This document shows, one piece after another, positions 1-5,742 of a stretch of 9,153 nucleotides of DNA. The stretch covers positions 1 through 9,153 of the forward strand of contig JAJYSO010000043.1 of assembly GCA_021793535.1 (NCBI GenBank), written 5' to 3'. This DNA is from Bacteroidota bacterium (GTDB lineage: Bacteria > Bacteroidota > Bacteroidia > Flavobacteriales > Flavobacteriaceae). The notes beneath the pieces were generated by a model. It made no database searches. It saw only the letters and a program-made list of their open reading frames with translations, and was not told the origin of the DNA. Each line of letters begins with the position of its first letter. Position 1 is the first letter of the stretch. The translations under genes were made by a program, and so were the position numbers.

Positions 1-2
1 AC

Positions 3-137
3 TCGGTGGATTTCGACACTTTTAAAGAGATGATCCACCGGATATTGAATAAGGAAGTGACCTTGGACCAATTGAAAAAGGGAGCCTCAGAAGGGGAGAG
101 ACCTTCGATCGTTCCCGATTACATTAAATTTCCATAA
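3..137 (+). CDS. C-terminal fragment of an unrecognised protein
   Basis: Frame 3 is open from the left window edge and ends at a TAA at 135-137, giving 44 residues that start SVDFDTFKEM and finish IVPDYIKFP. The piece is charged and probably helical in its first two thirds, with no cysteine, membrane segment or motif that I can assign. The other two forward frames hit stops within the first 35 bases, which supports this frame as the coding one. The gene runs toward the leftward ridA, so the two converge on the hairpin block at 139-279. I do not recognise the family and assign no function. The real start lies outside the window. Confidence 0.55.
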   Translation, partial: SVDFDTFKEMIHRILNKEVTLDQLKKGASEGERPSIVPDYIKFP

Positions 138-138
138 C

Positions 139-179
139 AAAAAATAAAAGTGTGGGAATCTGTTTTTTTGATCCACACT
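139..179 (-). terminator. Weak hairpin next to an A/T tract, possible terminator
   Basis: Arms at 149-155 (AGTGTGG) and 173-179 (CCACACT) form a 7-bp stem around a 17-nt T-rich loop. Read leftward, the stem is followed by a run of Ts (the complement of 139-148, interrupted once), which fits an outer backup terminator for the ridA transcript. Read rightward, the stem starts 12 bp after the stop of the upstream gene but is followed by CTACAGG, with no U-tract, so it is a poor rightward terminator. The long loop lowers confidence. Confidence 0.35.
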
Positions 180-203
180 CTACAGGAAGTGGGTTTTTGA
201 GCC

Positions 204-238
204 TAAAAAAACCAATGAAGGCTAATTTTCATTGGTTT
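204..238 (-). terminator. Intrinsic terminator for the lptD-ridA unit
   Basis: This is a perfect 11-bp inverted repeat: AAACCAATGAA at 209-219 and TTCATTGGTTT at 228-238, with an 8-nt loop. In the leftward transcript the hairpin ends in a seven-U tract (complement of 205-211) that partly overlaps the stem base, as in a standard rho-independent terminator. The rightward side has no T-tract after 238. It lies about 55 bp beyond the ridA stop codon. Confidence 0.7.
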
Positions 239-246
239 GATCTGGC

Positions 247-279
247 AAAAGAGCGCCTCTTTCTAAAGAAAAAGACGCT
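247..279 (-). terminator. Intrinsic terminator directly after ridA
   Basis: Arms at 252-262 and 269-279 pair over 11 positions in the leftward RNA (AGCGTCTTTTT with AAAGAGGCGCT, two G-U pairs) around a 6-nt loop. It is followed by C and then UUUU (complement of 247-250). It begins about a dozen bases beyond the ridA stop codon. With the hairpin at 204-238 it forms a tandem terminator pair. Confidence 0.6.
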
Positions 280-290
280 TTGATAAGAAG

Positions 291-671
291 TTACTTAACG
301 GCAATAGCGCTGATTTCTACATTTACGCCTCGGGGTAATGCAGCCACTTGTACTGTTTCGCGCGCTGGGGCAGTATTTTTATCAAAATATTGGCCATAGA
401 CTTCATTGATTCTTCCAAAATTGTTCATATCGCTGATGAAAATGGAGCATTTTACCACATTTTCAAAGGTCATACCAGCTTCTTTTAGGATAGCCTCCAG
501 GTTGGTCATCACACATTTTGTTTCTGCTTCGATGGAGGACATTTCCAATTCTCCGGTCTTGATGTTCATAGGGACCTGTCCGGAAATATAAAGCGTGTCT
601 CCGCTCAAAATGGCTTGGCTGTATGGACCAATTGGTGTGGGTGCTTGTGTCGAAGTGATTACTTTTTTCAT
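291..671 (-). CDS. ridA: RidA family 2-iminobutanoate/2-iminopropanoate deaminase
   Basis: The product is a 126-residue member of the RidA/YjgF/UK114 family, the usual full length. These small cytosolic trimers hydrolyse reactive enamine/imine intermediates such as 2-aminoacrylate, released by PLP enzymes like threonine dehydratase. Visible family marks are the N-terminal PIGPYSQA (13-20), ISGQVP (29-34), and the C-terminal PARETVQVAALP (102-113) followed by VEISAIAV. R104 in PAR is the conserved arginine that holds the substrate carboxylate, and E119 matches the conserved active-site glutamate, so the protein should be active. It starts at ATG with no clear Shine-Dalgarno, 65 bp after the lptD stop. 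I found no convincing promoter in that gap, so it is probably cotranscribed with lptD and ended by the hairpins at 204-279. A functional link to LPS assembly is not implied. Confidence 0.95.
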   Translation of the reverse strand: MKKVITSTQAPTPIGPYSQAILSGDTLYISGQVPMNIKTGELEMSSIEAETKCVMTNLEAILKEAGMTFENVVKCSIFISDMNNFGRINEVYGQYFDKNTAPARETVQVAALPRGVNVEISAIAVK

Positions 672-736
672 AGGTTTATATATTTTTATAGGTGAAGCAA
701 TTTACAAAGTAAATGTCAATAACCGATTTTTAAATT

Positions 737-3448
737 TTACAAACGGCGATCGGGTGAACGACGTTTATCGTATTTAATGGCATTGAGGACACTCGATTTT
801 ATGCCGATAAAGAAATACCAAGATTCTCGTGTTCCAAAGGGAGTCCAGTTGAAGCTCAATCGCCAACTTTTTAGGTCCCTTTCAAAACGAAGTTGAGTAT
901 AGGTAAATCCATGATTTTTAAGATCATATCCTGAAGATCCACCGACTTTCCACCCCGGAGATAGCTCTGCGTCTCCGGAAAACATGATGGAGTGCGAAGA
1001 AATTTCATTTTCTCTTCGTGCATTGTTGTAGGTCATGGTATAGGATACCCGTAAATTCCAGGGGATATTGTAGTGATAGAACTCCATATCCTCTTTTTTA
1101 GTGTCTTCTTCTTCCTCTTCCGGCTGTTGTCCGAAAGTTCCGTCCTTATTCATGCTCTCCCCAAAGAGGTTATCCGGCCGGCCTCCGTTTCTAAAGGTAT
1201 CGGATTTTTTTGTCTTATCTCCTTTTCCATTGAAATCAGTATTGGAAAATGAGTAATCAAAACTCATGTTGGCACGGGTCAACCGGAAAAGGCTCCCCCC
1301 ATTGTTGATGTTTAACTTATCGATACGCTGATTGTTGTTGTTTAAAGCATACGGGTCTAGGGCACCGTTGAAGTTCAAATTCAATTTATTTTGAATAACC
1401 GGTAGGGTACCGCCAAAAGTAATGGGTTGGAGTTTTAAGGTGTCTGCGGCCATGTTATAGGAGGTGCTGAACCTCAAATTACTGAGCAGCTTGCGTTTTT
1501 CATATTCCTGTTTTCCTCCAGTACTGTCCTTTTTTAATACTTTGGCTTCAAAATCGTTGGTAATGGAAAGCCCGATGTTACTGGCAAAATCTTTACTGGG
1601 AGCGCCAAAAAGAGTGCCCTCAAATTTGGAATACTCGACAATACGCTCGTCTGCCCCTGAAGTTTCGGGAATGAGATAGGTATCGTAAAAGTCATCAAAA
1701 GAAGGGGTGATAGAATAGCTTAGAGAGGGCTTGACGACGTGTCGTATGGCTTGGACCTTTTTCCCTTTCCCAAAATCGAACATTCCGTAGAGGGTGGTTC
1801 CCATACTGGCACTGAAATTATAGGTGCGGTAGCTGTCAAAACCGCGAACGGTATCGGTGACCACCTCTCTTTGGTTGGGATCGTACGATTTTTTATAAGT
1901 ATTGAACACCCAGTTTTCTTCGTAGTTTGTTCCCGTGCTGATGCTGAGGTATTTGAAGAGTTTGAAGTTGGTACTGATCGGGATGCGGTGTTGAAATCCG
2001 GTACGCGCTTCTTGAAACATTTTGGGCTTTAAAAAATCGGCATCAGTGGTGCGATAACGATTTTCGCCTTTTAAGTCGTACTGAAAATTGATGTTTTGAA
2101 AAATACCTCTTTTGGTTCCGTTTTTAGGGGCAAATGGATAAATCCTAGACATACTGGCCGTTAGTGTGGGCAAGGTCATGTTGATTTCCTCGGTGTTCGT
2201 ATTTTGGTTGTGGGTAGCGGTGACGCTGAAACGGAACTCCGGATCCCCCGGAAAGGTTTTTGAGTAGGAGACCGATGAGCTCAAGTTGTTGTTTAAGAAG
2301 TTTCCTGAGTTTTCTTCGTTGACACTCTCCCGATAATATTTACTGCTTCCCAAGTTTACGCTAGCTGAAAACCTGGAGTTGGGATTGGCCTTGGCATCTT
2401 GTTGATGACTCCATCGGACGTTGTAGATCGAGCTTTCAGAAAAATCGGGGAAGCCCCGCTCACTGGTCATTAATTTTTCCAGTCGGAAGCTGAAATTTCC
2501 ATTGTATCTATAGCGGTTGGCATAATTGGTCTGTAGGTTGATTCCATAACTGCCGTTACTGTAGTAGTCTCCTAGTGTGGTTAAGTCTACATAATCGTTG
2601 ATGGCAAAATAATATCCGCCATTTTGCAGGGAGTAGCCCCGGTCTCTATCGTTACCGATAGAAGGGATGATGAATCCCGAGTGGCGTTTTTCAGACATGG
2701 GAAAAAAGCCGAAGGGCAGACCGATGGGGGTGGGTACTTCGGCAATATACATATTGACCAATCCCGAAACTACTTTTTCGCCCGGTATAAATTTGACCTT
2801 TCGCGCGTAGAAATAATATTCAGGGTTGTCTACGTCCTCAGAAGTGGTGAATTTGACCCTATTCATAAAATAGACCGAGTCGTTTTCCCGTTTGGTTACG
2901 GCCCCTTTTATTTTGAATTCGCCTTCTTCAGTACGGGATTCATAGACGAGCGCTTTTTTGGTGTCAATGTTAAACCGAATACTGTCGGGTTCCACTTTTC
3001 GATTTCCTTGGACAAAAACCGGCCTTTGGGTATAGTTGCCGACAGAGTCAGGAATCCCATAGGCATAGACCTCACGCTTTTTATTGTCCAAGATAATTTT
3101 TCCGGCCTCTAAGGACATATCGCCGTATTCTATACGCGCTTCGTTGTAGAGATATACTTTTTGCGCTTTTAAATCGTTTTTAATTCTATCTTTAGCAGAC
3201 TGCTTGATGTTGTGTTGCAGGAGTTCTTTTTTGGGAGGTGTTTTGGCCAACTGCGTGGAGTCTTGAATGATGAGCCCTGACAGTGAGTCAATCGGAAATA
3301 AGAAAGTGGTATTCTTGGATTGAAGGGTGTCGTTTTGTTGAGGAATGTTTATTTTTGAATTCGGGTTTACTTCTTGAGCAGAAGCCAATTTCGAGCAGAA
3401 GAAAGCTACAATACAAATAAGGAGTATGTAAAGGTTTTTGGTTTGCAA
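737..3448 (-). CDS. lptD: Putative LPS assembly outer-membrane protein LptD (OstA/Imp)
   Basis: This 903-residue outer-membrane protein is of the Bacteroidota LptD type, which takes LPS from the Lpt periplasmic bridge and inserts it into the outer leaflet. A signal peptide covers residues 1-24 (hydrophobic YILLICIVAFF, likely cut after ASA). An OstA/LptA-like beta domain follows at about 96-235 (KVYLYNEARIEYGDMSLEAG, FKIKGAVTKREN). Next comes the LptD-typical link VPTPIGLPFGFFPMSEKRHS (238-257), leading into GFIIPSIG. Residues from about 268 to the end alternate in the manner of barrel strands and finish with WYFFIGIKSSVLNAIKYDKR and a short basic tail. An acidic tract (PEEEEEDTKKED, about 775-787) probably lies in a loop. 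The mature part has no cysteine, unlike the E. coli protein with its structural disulfides. The start is TTG: no ATG or GTG occurs between the upstream in-frame stop and the signal peptide. It is divergent from the amidase and upstream of ridA. Confidence 0.9.
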   Translation of the reverse strand: MQTKNLYILLICIVAFFCSKLASAQEVNPNSKINIPQQNDTLQSKNTTFLFPIDSLSGLIIQDSTQLAKTPPKKELLQHNIKQSAKDRIKNDLKAQKVYLYNEARIEYGDMSLEAGKIILDNKKREVYAYGIPDSVGNYTQRPVFVQGNRKVEPDSIRFNIDTKKALVYESRTEEGEFKIKGAVTKRENDSVYFMNRVKFTTSEDVDNPEYYFYARKVKFIPGEKVVSGLVNMYIAEVPTPIGLPFGFFPMSEKRHSGFIIPSIGNDRDRGYSLQNGGYYFAINDYVDLTTLGDYYSNGSYGINLQTNYANRYRYNGNFSFRLEKLMTSERGFPDFSESSIYNVRWSHQQDAKANPNSRFSASVNLGSSKYYRESVNEENSGNFLNNNLSSSVSYSKTFPGDPEFRFSVTATHNQNTNTEEINMTLPTLTASMSRIYPFAPKNGTKRGIFQNINFQYDLKGENRYRTTDADFLKPKMFQEARTGFQHRIPISTNFKLFKYLSISTGTNYEENWVFNTYKKSYDPNQREVVTDTVRGFDSYRTYNFSASMGTTLYGMFDFGKGKKVQAIRHVVKPSLSYSITPSFDDFYDTYLIPETSGADERIVEYSKFEGTLFGAPSKDFASNIGLSITNDFEAKVLKKDSTGGKQEYEKRKLLSNLRFSTSYNMAADTLKLQPITFGGTLPVIQNKLNLNFNGALDPYALNNNNQRIDKLNINNGGSLFRLTRANMSFDYSFSNTDFNGKGDKTKKSDTFRNGGRPDNLFGESMNKDGTFGQQPEEEEEDTKKEDMEFYHYNIPWNLRVSYTMTYNNARRENEISSHSIMFSGDAELSPGWKVGGSSGYDLKNHGFTYTQLRFERDLKSWRLSFNWTPFGTRESWYFFIGIKSSVLNAIKYDKRRSPDRRL

Positions 3449-3481
3449 TGCTCTGGAACTATTTGTAGTTGTGGCTTGGTT

Positions 3482-3511
3482 TTTGCGAATCCAAAATTAC
3501 ATATAATTTTT
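3482..3511 (+). promoter_or_regulatory. Candidate Bacteroidota-type promoter for the amidase gene
   Basis: TTTG at 3482-3485 and TAATTTTT at 3504-3511 are separated by 18 bp. This fits the TTTG / TAnnTTTG pattern of the Bacteroidota primary sigma factor except for the last base of the -7 box. A start point a few bases downstream would give a leader of about 30 nt before the ATG at 3549. The prediction rests on motif and spacing only. Confidence 0.35.
3492..3499 (-). promoter_or_regulatory. Candidate -7 box of the lptD promoter
   Basis: The reverse strand reads TAATTTTG here, an exact match to the Bacteroidota -7 consensus TAnnTTTG, about 43 bp upstream of the lptD TTG start. No clear TTTG or TTG -33 box is present at the usual distance, so the call is tentative. 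The box lies inside the spacer of the candidate rightward promoter at 3482-3511, so the two could compete for polymerase. Confidence 0.35.
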
Positions 3512-3548
3512 AAAGACCGTCTTAGAATTACTTAAAATTGAGATAATA

Positions 3549-4628
3549 ATGGAGCATTGTTTATCTGGGAATTATAGCTGTAAATCAAAATTTATAGTCA
3601 TTTTCTTTTTGATTCTTCCTTTTTTTCAGACTTCCTATGCACAAAATAATAAGCACAATGCCTTTGTGGTTGTCTTGGATGCTGGTCATGGAGGGAAAGA
3701 CCCCGGAAATATGGGCAATGGGTTCAAAGAAAAAGAAATTGCCCTGCAGATTGTCTTGAACATTGGAAAGGAGCTGGATAAACACCCGGGAGTTCAGGTT
3801 CTTTATACCCGTACCAAAGACGTTTTTGTCACCTTGAAGGATCGGGCTGAAATTGCAAATGATGCCAAAGCGGATCTTTTTGTCTCGGTGCATTTAAATG
3901 CTTTTAGGACAGGGACGCCACATGGAGCGGAAACCTATGTGTTGGGAACTTACCGAAACAAGGATAATTTAGATGTGGCCATGCGGGAGAACTCTGTAAT
4001 TTACCTGGAGGACGATTATGAAGAAACCTATGACGGCTTTGACCCAAAATCTCCGGAGTCCTATATCGGGATGACCTTGATGCAAGAAGAATATCTTGAC
4101 CAGAGCATCGTCTTAGCTGATTTTGTTCAACACGAATTTACTACGCGTTTGAAACGCTACAATCGCGGGGTAAAAAAGGCGGGTTTTTTGGTGCTGCGGG
4201 AGACCTATATGCCCAGTGTGTTGATTGAAACAGGGTTTTTAACTAATCTTTCAGAAGGTCGATACCTCAATGCCGCTTCGGGGCAACAAGCAATGGCCAA
4301 GGCCATTTCAGATGGAATTGTGCGGTATAAGAACACCTTGAACTTAGAAGATATAACCAAGGGCTTACCCGTAACGACCGATGTTGCAGATAACACGAGC
4401 AAGGTGACTTATAGGATACAAGTGGCAACCAGTCGCCGGAATTTAAAAACGCTTCCTCAGAACTTTAAGGGGCTCCGGGATATAGAAAAAGAAAGGGAAG
4501 GGGAGGTGTTTCGCTATTATTACGGAAACACCACAGACCCTGGTCAAGCCCGAGATTTTTTAAACGAAGTTAAGAAGGCGGGGTATCACGATGCTTTTGT
4601 GGTTAAAGTGGAGGACGGACAAAAATGA
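3549..4628 (+). CDS. Secreted N-acetylmuramoyl-L-alanine amidase (Amidase_3) with C-terminal SPOR-like domain
   Basis: This 359-residue enzyme cleaves the amide bond between N-acetylmuramic acid and the stem peptide of peptidoglycan, a step in daughter-cell separation and wall turnover. Residues 1-32 look like a signal peptide: a rather long polar/basic N-region (CKSK) precedes FIVIFFLILPFF and a likely cut after SYA. The zinc amidase domain spans about 38-262: VVLDAGHGGKDPG gives H47, FKEKE gives E61, SVHLNAF gives H115 as zinc ligands, and SVLIETGF gives E227 as the catalytic glutamate. Residues about 132-190 form an insert between the strands around H115 and the final helix, at the place where the autoinhibitory segment sits in AmiB/AmiC enzymes. 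Residues about 287-354 (YRIQVATS ... FRYYYGN ... GYHDAFVV) resemble a SPOR domain, which binds denuded glycan at division sites. All active-site residues are present. Transcription is divergent from lptD; mlaD follows after 139 bp. Confidence 0.93.
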   Translation: MEHCLSGNYSCKSKFIVIFFLILPFFQTSYAQNNKHNAFVVVLDAGHGGKDPGNMGNGFKEKEIALQIVLNIGKELDKHPGVQVLYTRTKDVFVTLKDRAEIANDAKADLFVSVHLNAFRTGTPHGAETYVLGTYRNKDNLDVAMRENSVIYLEDDYEETYDGFDPKSPESYIGMTLMQEEYLDQSIVLADFVQHEFTTRLKRYNRGVKKAGFLVLRETYMPSVLIETGFLTNLSEGRYLNAASGQQAMAKAISDGIVRYKNTLNLEDITKGLPVTTDVADNTSKVTYRIQVATSRRNLKTLPQNFKGLRDIEKEREGEVFRYYYGNTTDPGQARDFLNEVKKAGYHDAFVVKVEDGQK

Positions 4629-4690
4629 TCTTTCTTTGCCTTTACTCCGCTTAAAAGGTGTCCACGTCGACAAGAAGTCGTTATTTCGAT

Positions 4691-4704
4691 TTAATTTAAA
4701 TTAA
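4691..4704. repeat. 14-bp perfect AT-only palindrome upstream of mlaD
   Basis: TTAATTTAAATTAA is identical to its reverse complement. It sits 8 bp before the candidate -33 TTG of the mlaD promoter. It could be an operator half-site pair or simply A/T-rich upstream sequence. Its base composition makes a chance palindrome quite possible. Confidence 0.3.
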
Positions 4705-4711
4705 TTGGGCG

Positions 4712-4744
4712 TTGAGTAAGTTCGTCTAATAATCCTTAGATTTG
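4712..4744 (+). promoter_or_regulatory. Candidate promoter for the mlaD/Fe-S gene pair
   Basis: TAGATTTG at 4737-4744 matches the Bacteroidota -7 consensus TAnnTTTG exactly. A TTG at 4712-4714 lies 22 bp upstream, slightly long but usable as a -33 element. Predicted initiation near 4750 leaves a short leader of roughly 18 nt before the TTG start at 4768. The 139-bp gap after the amidase is wide for a simple operon, which agrees with a separate promoter. The rest of the gap (4629-4690) shows no gene and no strong terminator. Confidence 0.45.
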
Positions 4745-4767
4745 TTCCAAACTAAAAGAGTATAAAG

Positions 4768-5718
4768 TTGAAAGTATCGCGAGAAGTGAAAACGGGGATT
4801 TTGGCTGTGGTGGCTATCGCCTTGGTTATTTATGGTTATAACTTTATGAGAGGACAGAATATTTTTGATTCCAACAGGAATTTCTATGCCGTTTACGACA
4901 ATGTAGATGGCCTGTCGAGCTCAGCAGATGTGACCATAAATGGCTTAAAAGTGGGAAGTGTTTCTAAAATCGGGTTTCTCGATAAAAAAGGAAAGATTTT
5001 AGTTGAGTTTAATGTCAACAACAATTTTCAATTTTCCAATACCAGTAAAGCGGTTATCTACAGCAATGGGCTGATCGGAGGGAAAGCCATTAAAATTGAT
5101 CCGAGATACGAAGGTCGAATGGCTAAATCCGGAGATACCTTAACCAGTACAACGGAACTGGAGTTGATGGAAAGTCTTTCTCAACGGGTGGAACCTTTGG
5201 AACAAAAAATTGAGAGTGCCATTACCGGGATAGACTCTTTGGTCCAAGGGTTAAATCAAGTCATCGATGAAGATGGGAAACAGAACTTGAAGGAAGCGCT
5301 GGCTCATCTCAATGTGACCATGGCACATTTGAATCACACCACGGGGGAGATCGATAAGGTACTCTCTAAGAATGCCGATAAACTGGATAGGATGATCGTC
5401 AATTTGGATCATACCACTCAAAACTTTAGTAATTTTTCAGATTCCTTGGCACAAATCGAGGTCAAACCACTTCTGCATAAAGTGGATGGGATTTTGGCAG
5501 ATTTTAATCGAGTAAGCGCCAAATTGAGTGCGGGAGAAGGTACCATGGGAAAACTTTTTGACGATGAGTCGGTGTATGATAACTTGGATGCGGCTACCCG
5601 TGAGCTTGAAGAGCTGATCCGCGATATCAAGCTGCACCCTGGACGTTATGTGAATTTAAAATTTTCCATTTTTGGAGGTAAAAATAAAGACATTCCTTAC
5701 CAAGAGGTGAAGGATTAG
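4768..5718 (+). CDS. mlaD: MlaD family (MCE domain) lipid-transport protein
   Basis: This 316-residue protein is anchored by one N-terminal membrane segment (about 10-27) and carries one MCE domain (about 38-112: FYAVYDNVDGL, VTINGLKVGSV, GLIGGKAIKI). MCE proteins form hexameric rings that pass phospholipids between inner and outer membrane, as the substrate-binding part of Mla-type ABC transporters. Residues about 130-250 are predicted long amphipathic helix or coiled coil, and about 256-304 hold a block common in Bacteroidota members (GEGTMGKLFDDESVYDNL, then RYVNLKFSIFGG). The start is TTG at 4768; an in-frame stop at 4753-4755 excludes any upstream start, and MKVSREVKTGIL is the usual N-terminus of the family. 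No permease (MlaE) or ATPase (MlaF) gene is adjacent, so partners must be encoded elsewhere. It is probably cotranscribed with the Fe-S gene beginning 15 bp later. Confidence 0.9.
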   Translation: MKVSREVKTGILAVVAIALVIYGYNFMRGQNIFDSNRNFYAVYDNVDGLSSSADVTINGLKVGSVSKIGFLDKKGKILVEFNVNNNFQFSNTSKAVIYSNGLIGGKAIKIDPRYEGRMAKSGDTLTSTTELELMESLSQRVEPLEQKIESAITGIDSLVQGLNQVIDEDGKQNLKEALAHLNVTMAHLNHTTGEIDKVLSKNADKLDRMIVNLDHTTQNFSNFSDSLAQIEVKPLLHKVDGILADFNRVSAKLSAGEGTMGKLFDDESVYDNLDAATRELEELIRDIKLHPGRYVNLKFSIFGGKNKDIPYQEVKD

Positions 5719-5719
5719 G

Positions 5720-5742
5720 CCCAACTAAAAAAGTTGAATATG
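5720..5742 (+). promoter_or_regulatory. Start region of the Fe-S gene with alternative TTG/ATG starts
   Basis: Two in-frame starts lie 6 bp apart: TTG at 5734 and ATG at 5740. AAAGTTGAA at 5730-5738 is the same 9-mer that spans the mlaD TTG start (4764-4772), and CCCAACTAAAAAAG just before it resembles CCAAACTAAAAGAG before mlaD. A small inverted repeat (CAACT at 5722-5726, AGTTG at 5732-5736) could hide the TTG but not the ATG. There is no clear Shine-Dalgarno. Either start gives almost the same protein. Confidence 0.4.

Noticed and set aside
672..736. Separate ridA promoter (TTACTTTG-like box)
   Set aside because: It matches 7 of 8 positions but the nearest TTTG is 27 bp upstream, beyond normal spacing; cotranscription with lptD is simpler.
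2624..3112. 162-codon rightward open frame opposite lptD
   Set aside because: It lies wholly inside the antisense of the OstA-like region of lptD, has no recognisable domain and no start context, and is rich in F, D and R as expected for the complement of a beta-rich coding sequence.
4667..4691. Hairpin CGAC-aagaa-GTCG after the amidase as a terminator
   Set aside because: A stem of only 4 bp with a broken T-rich tail is too weak to support.
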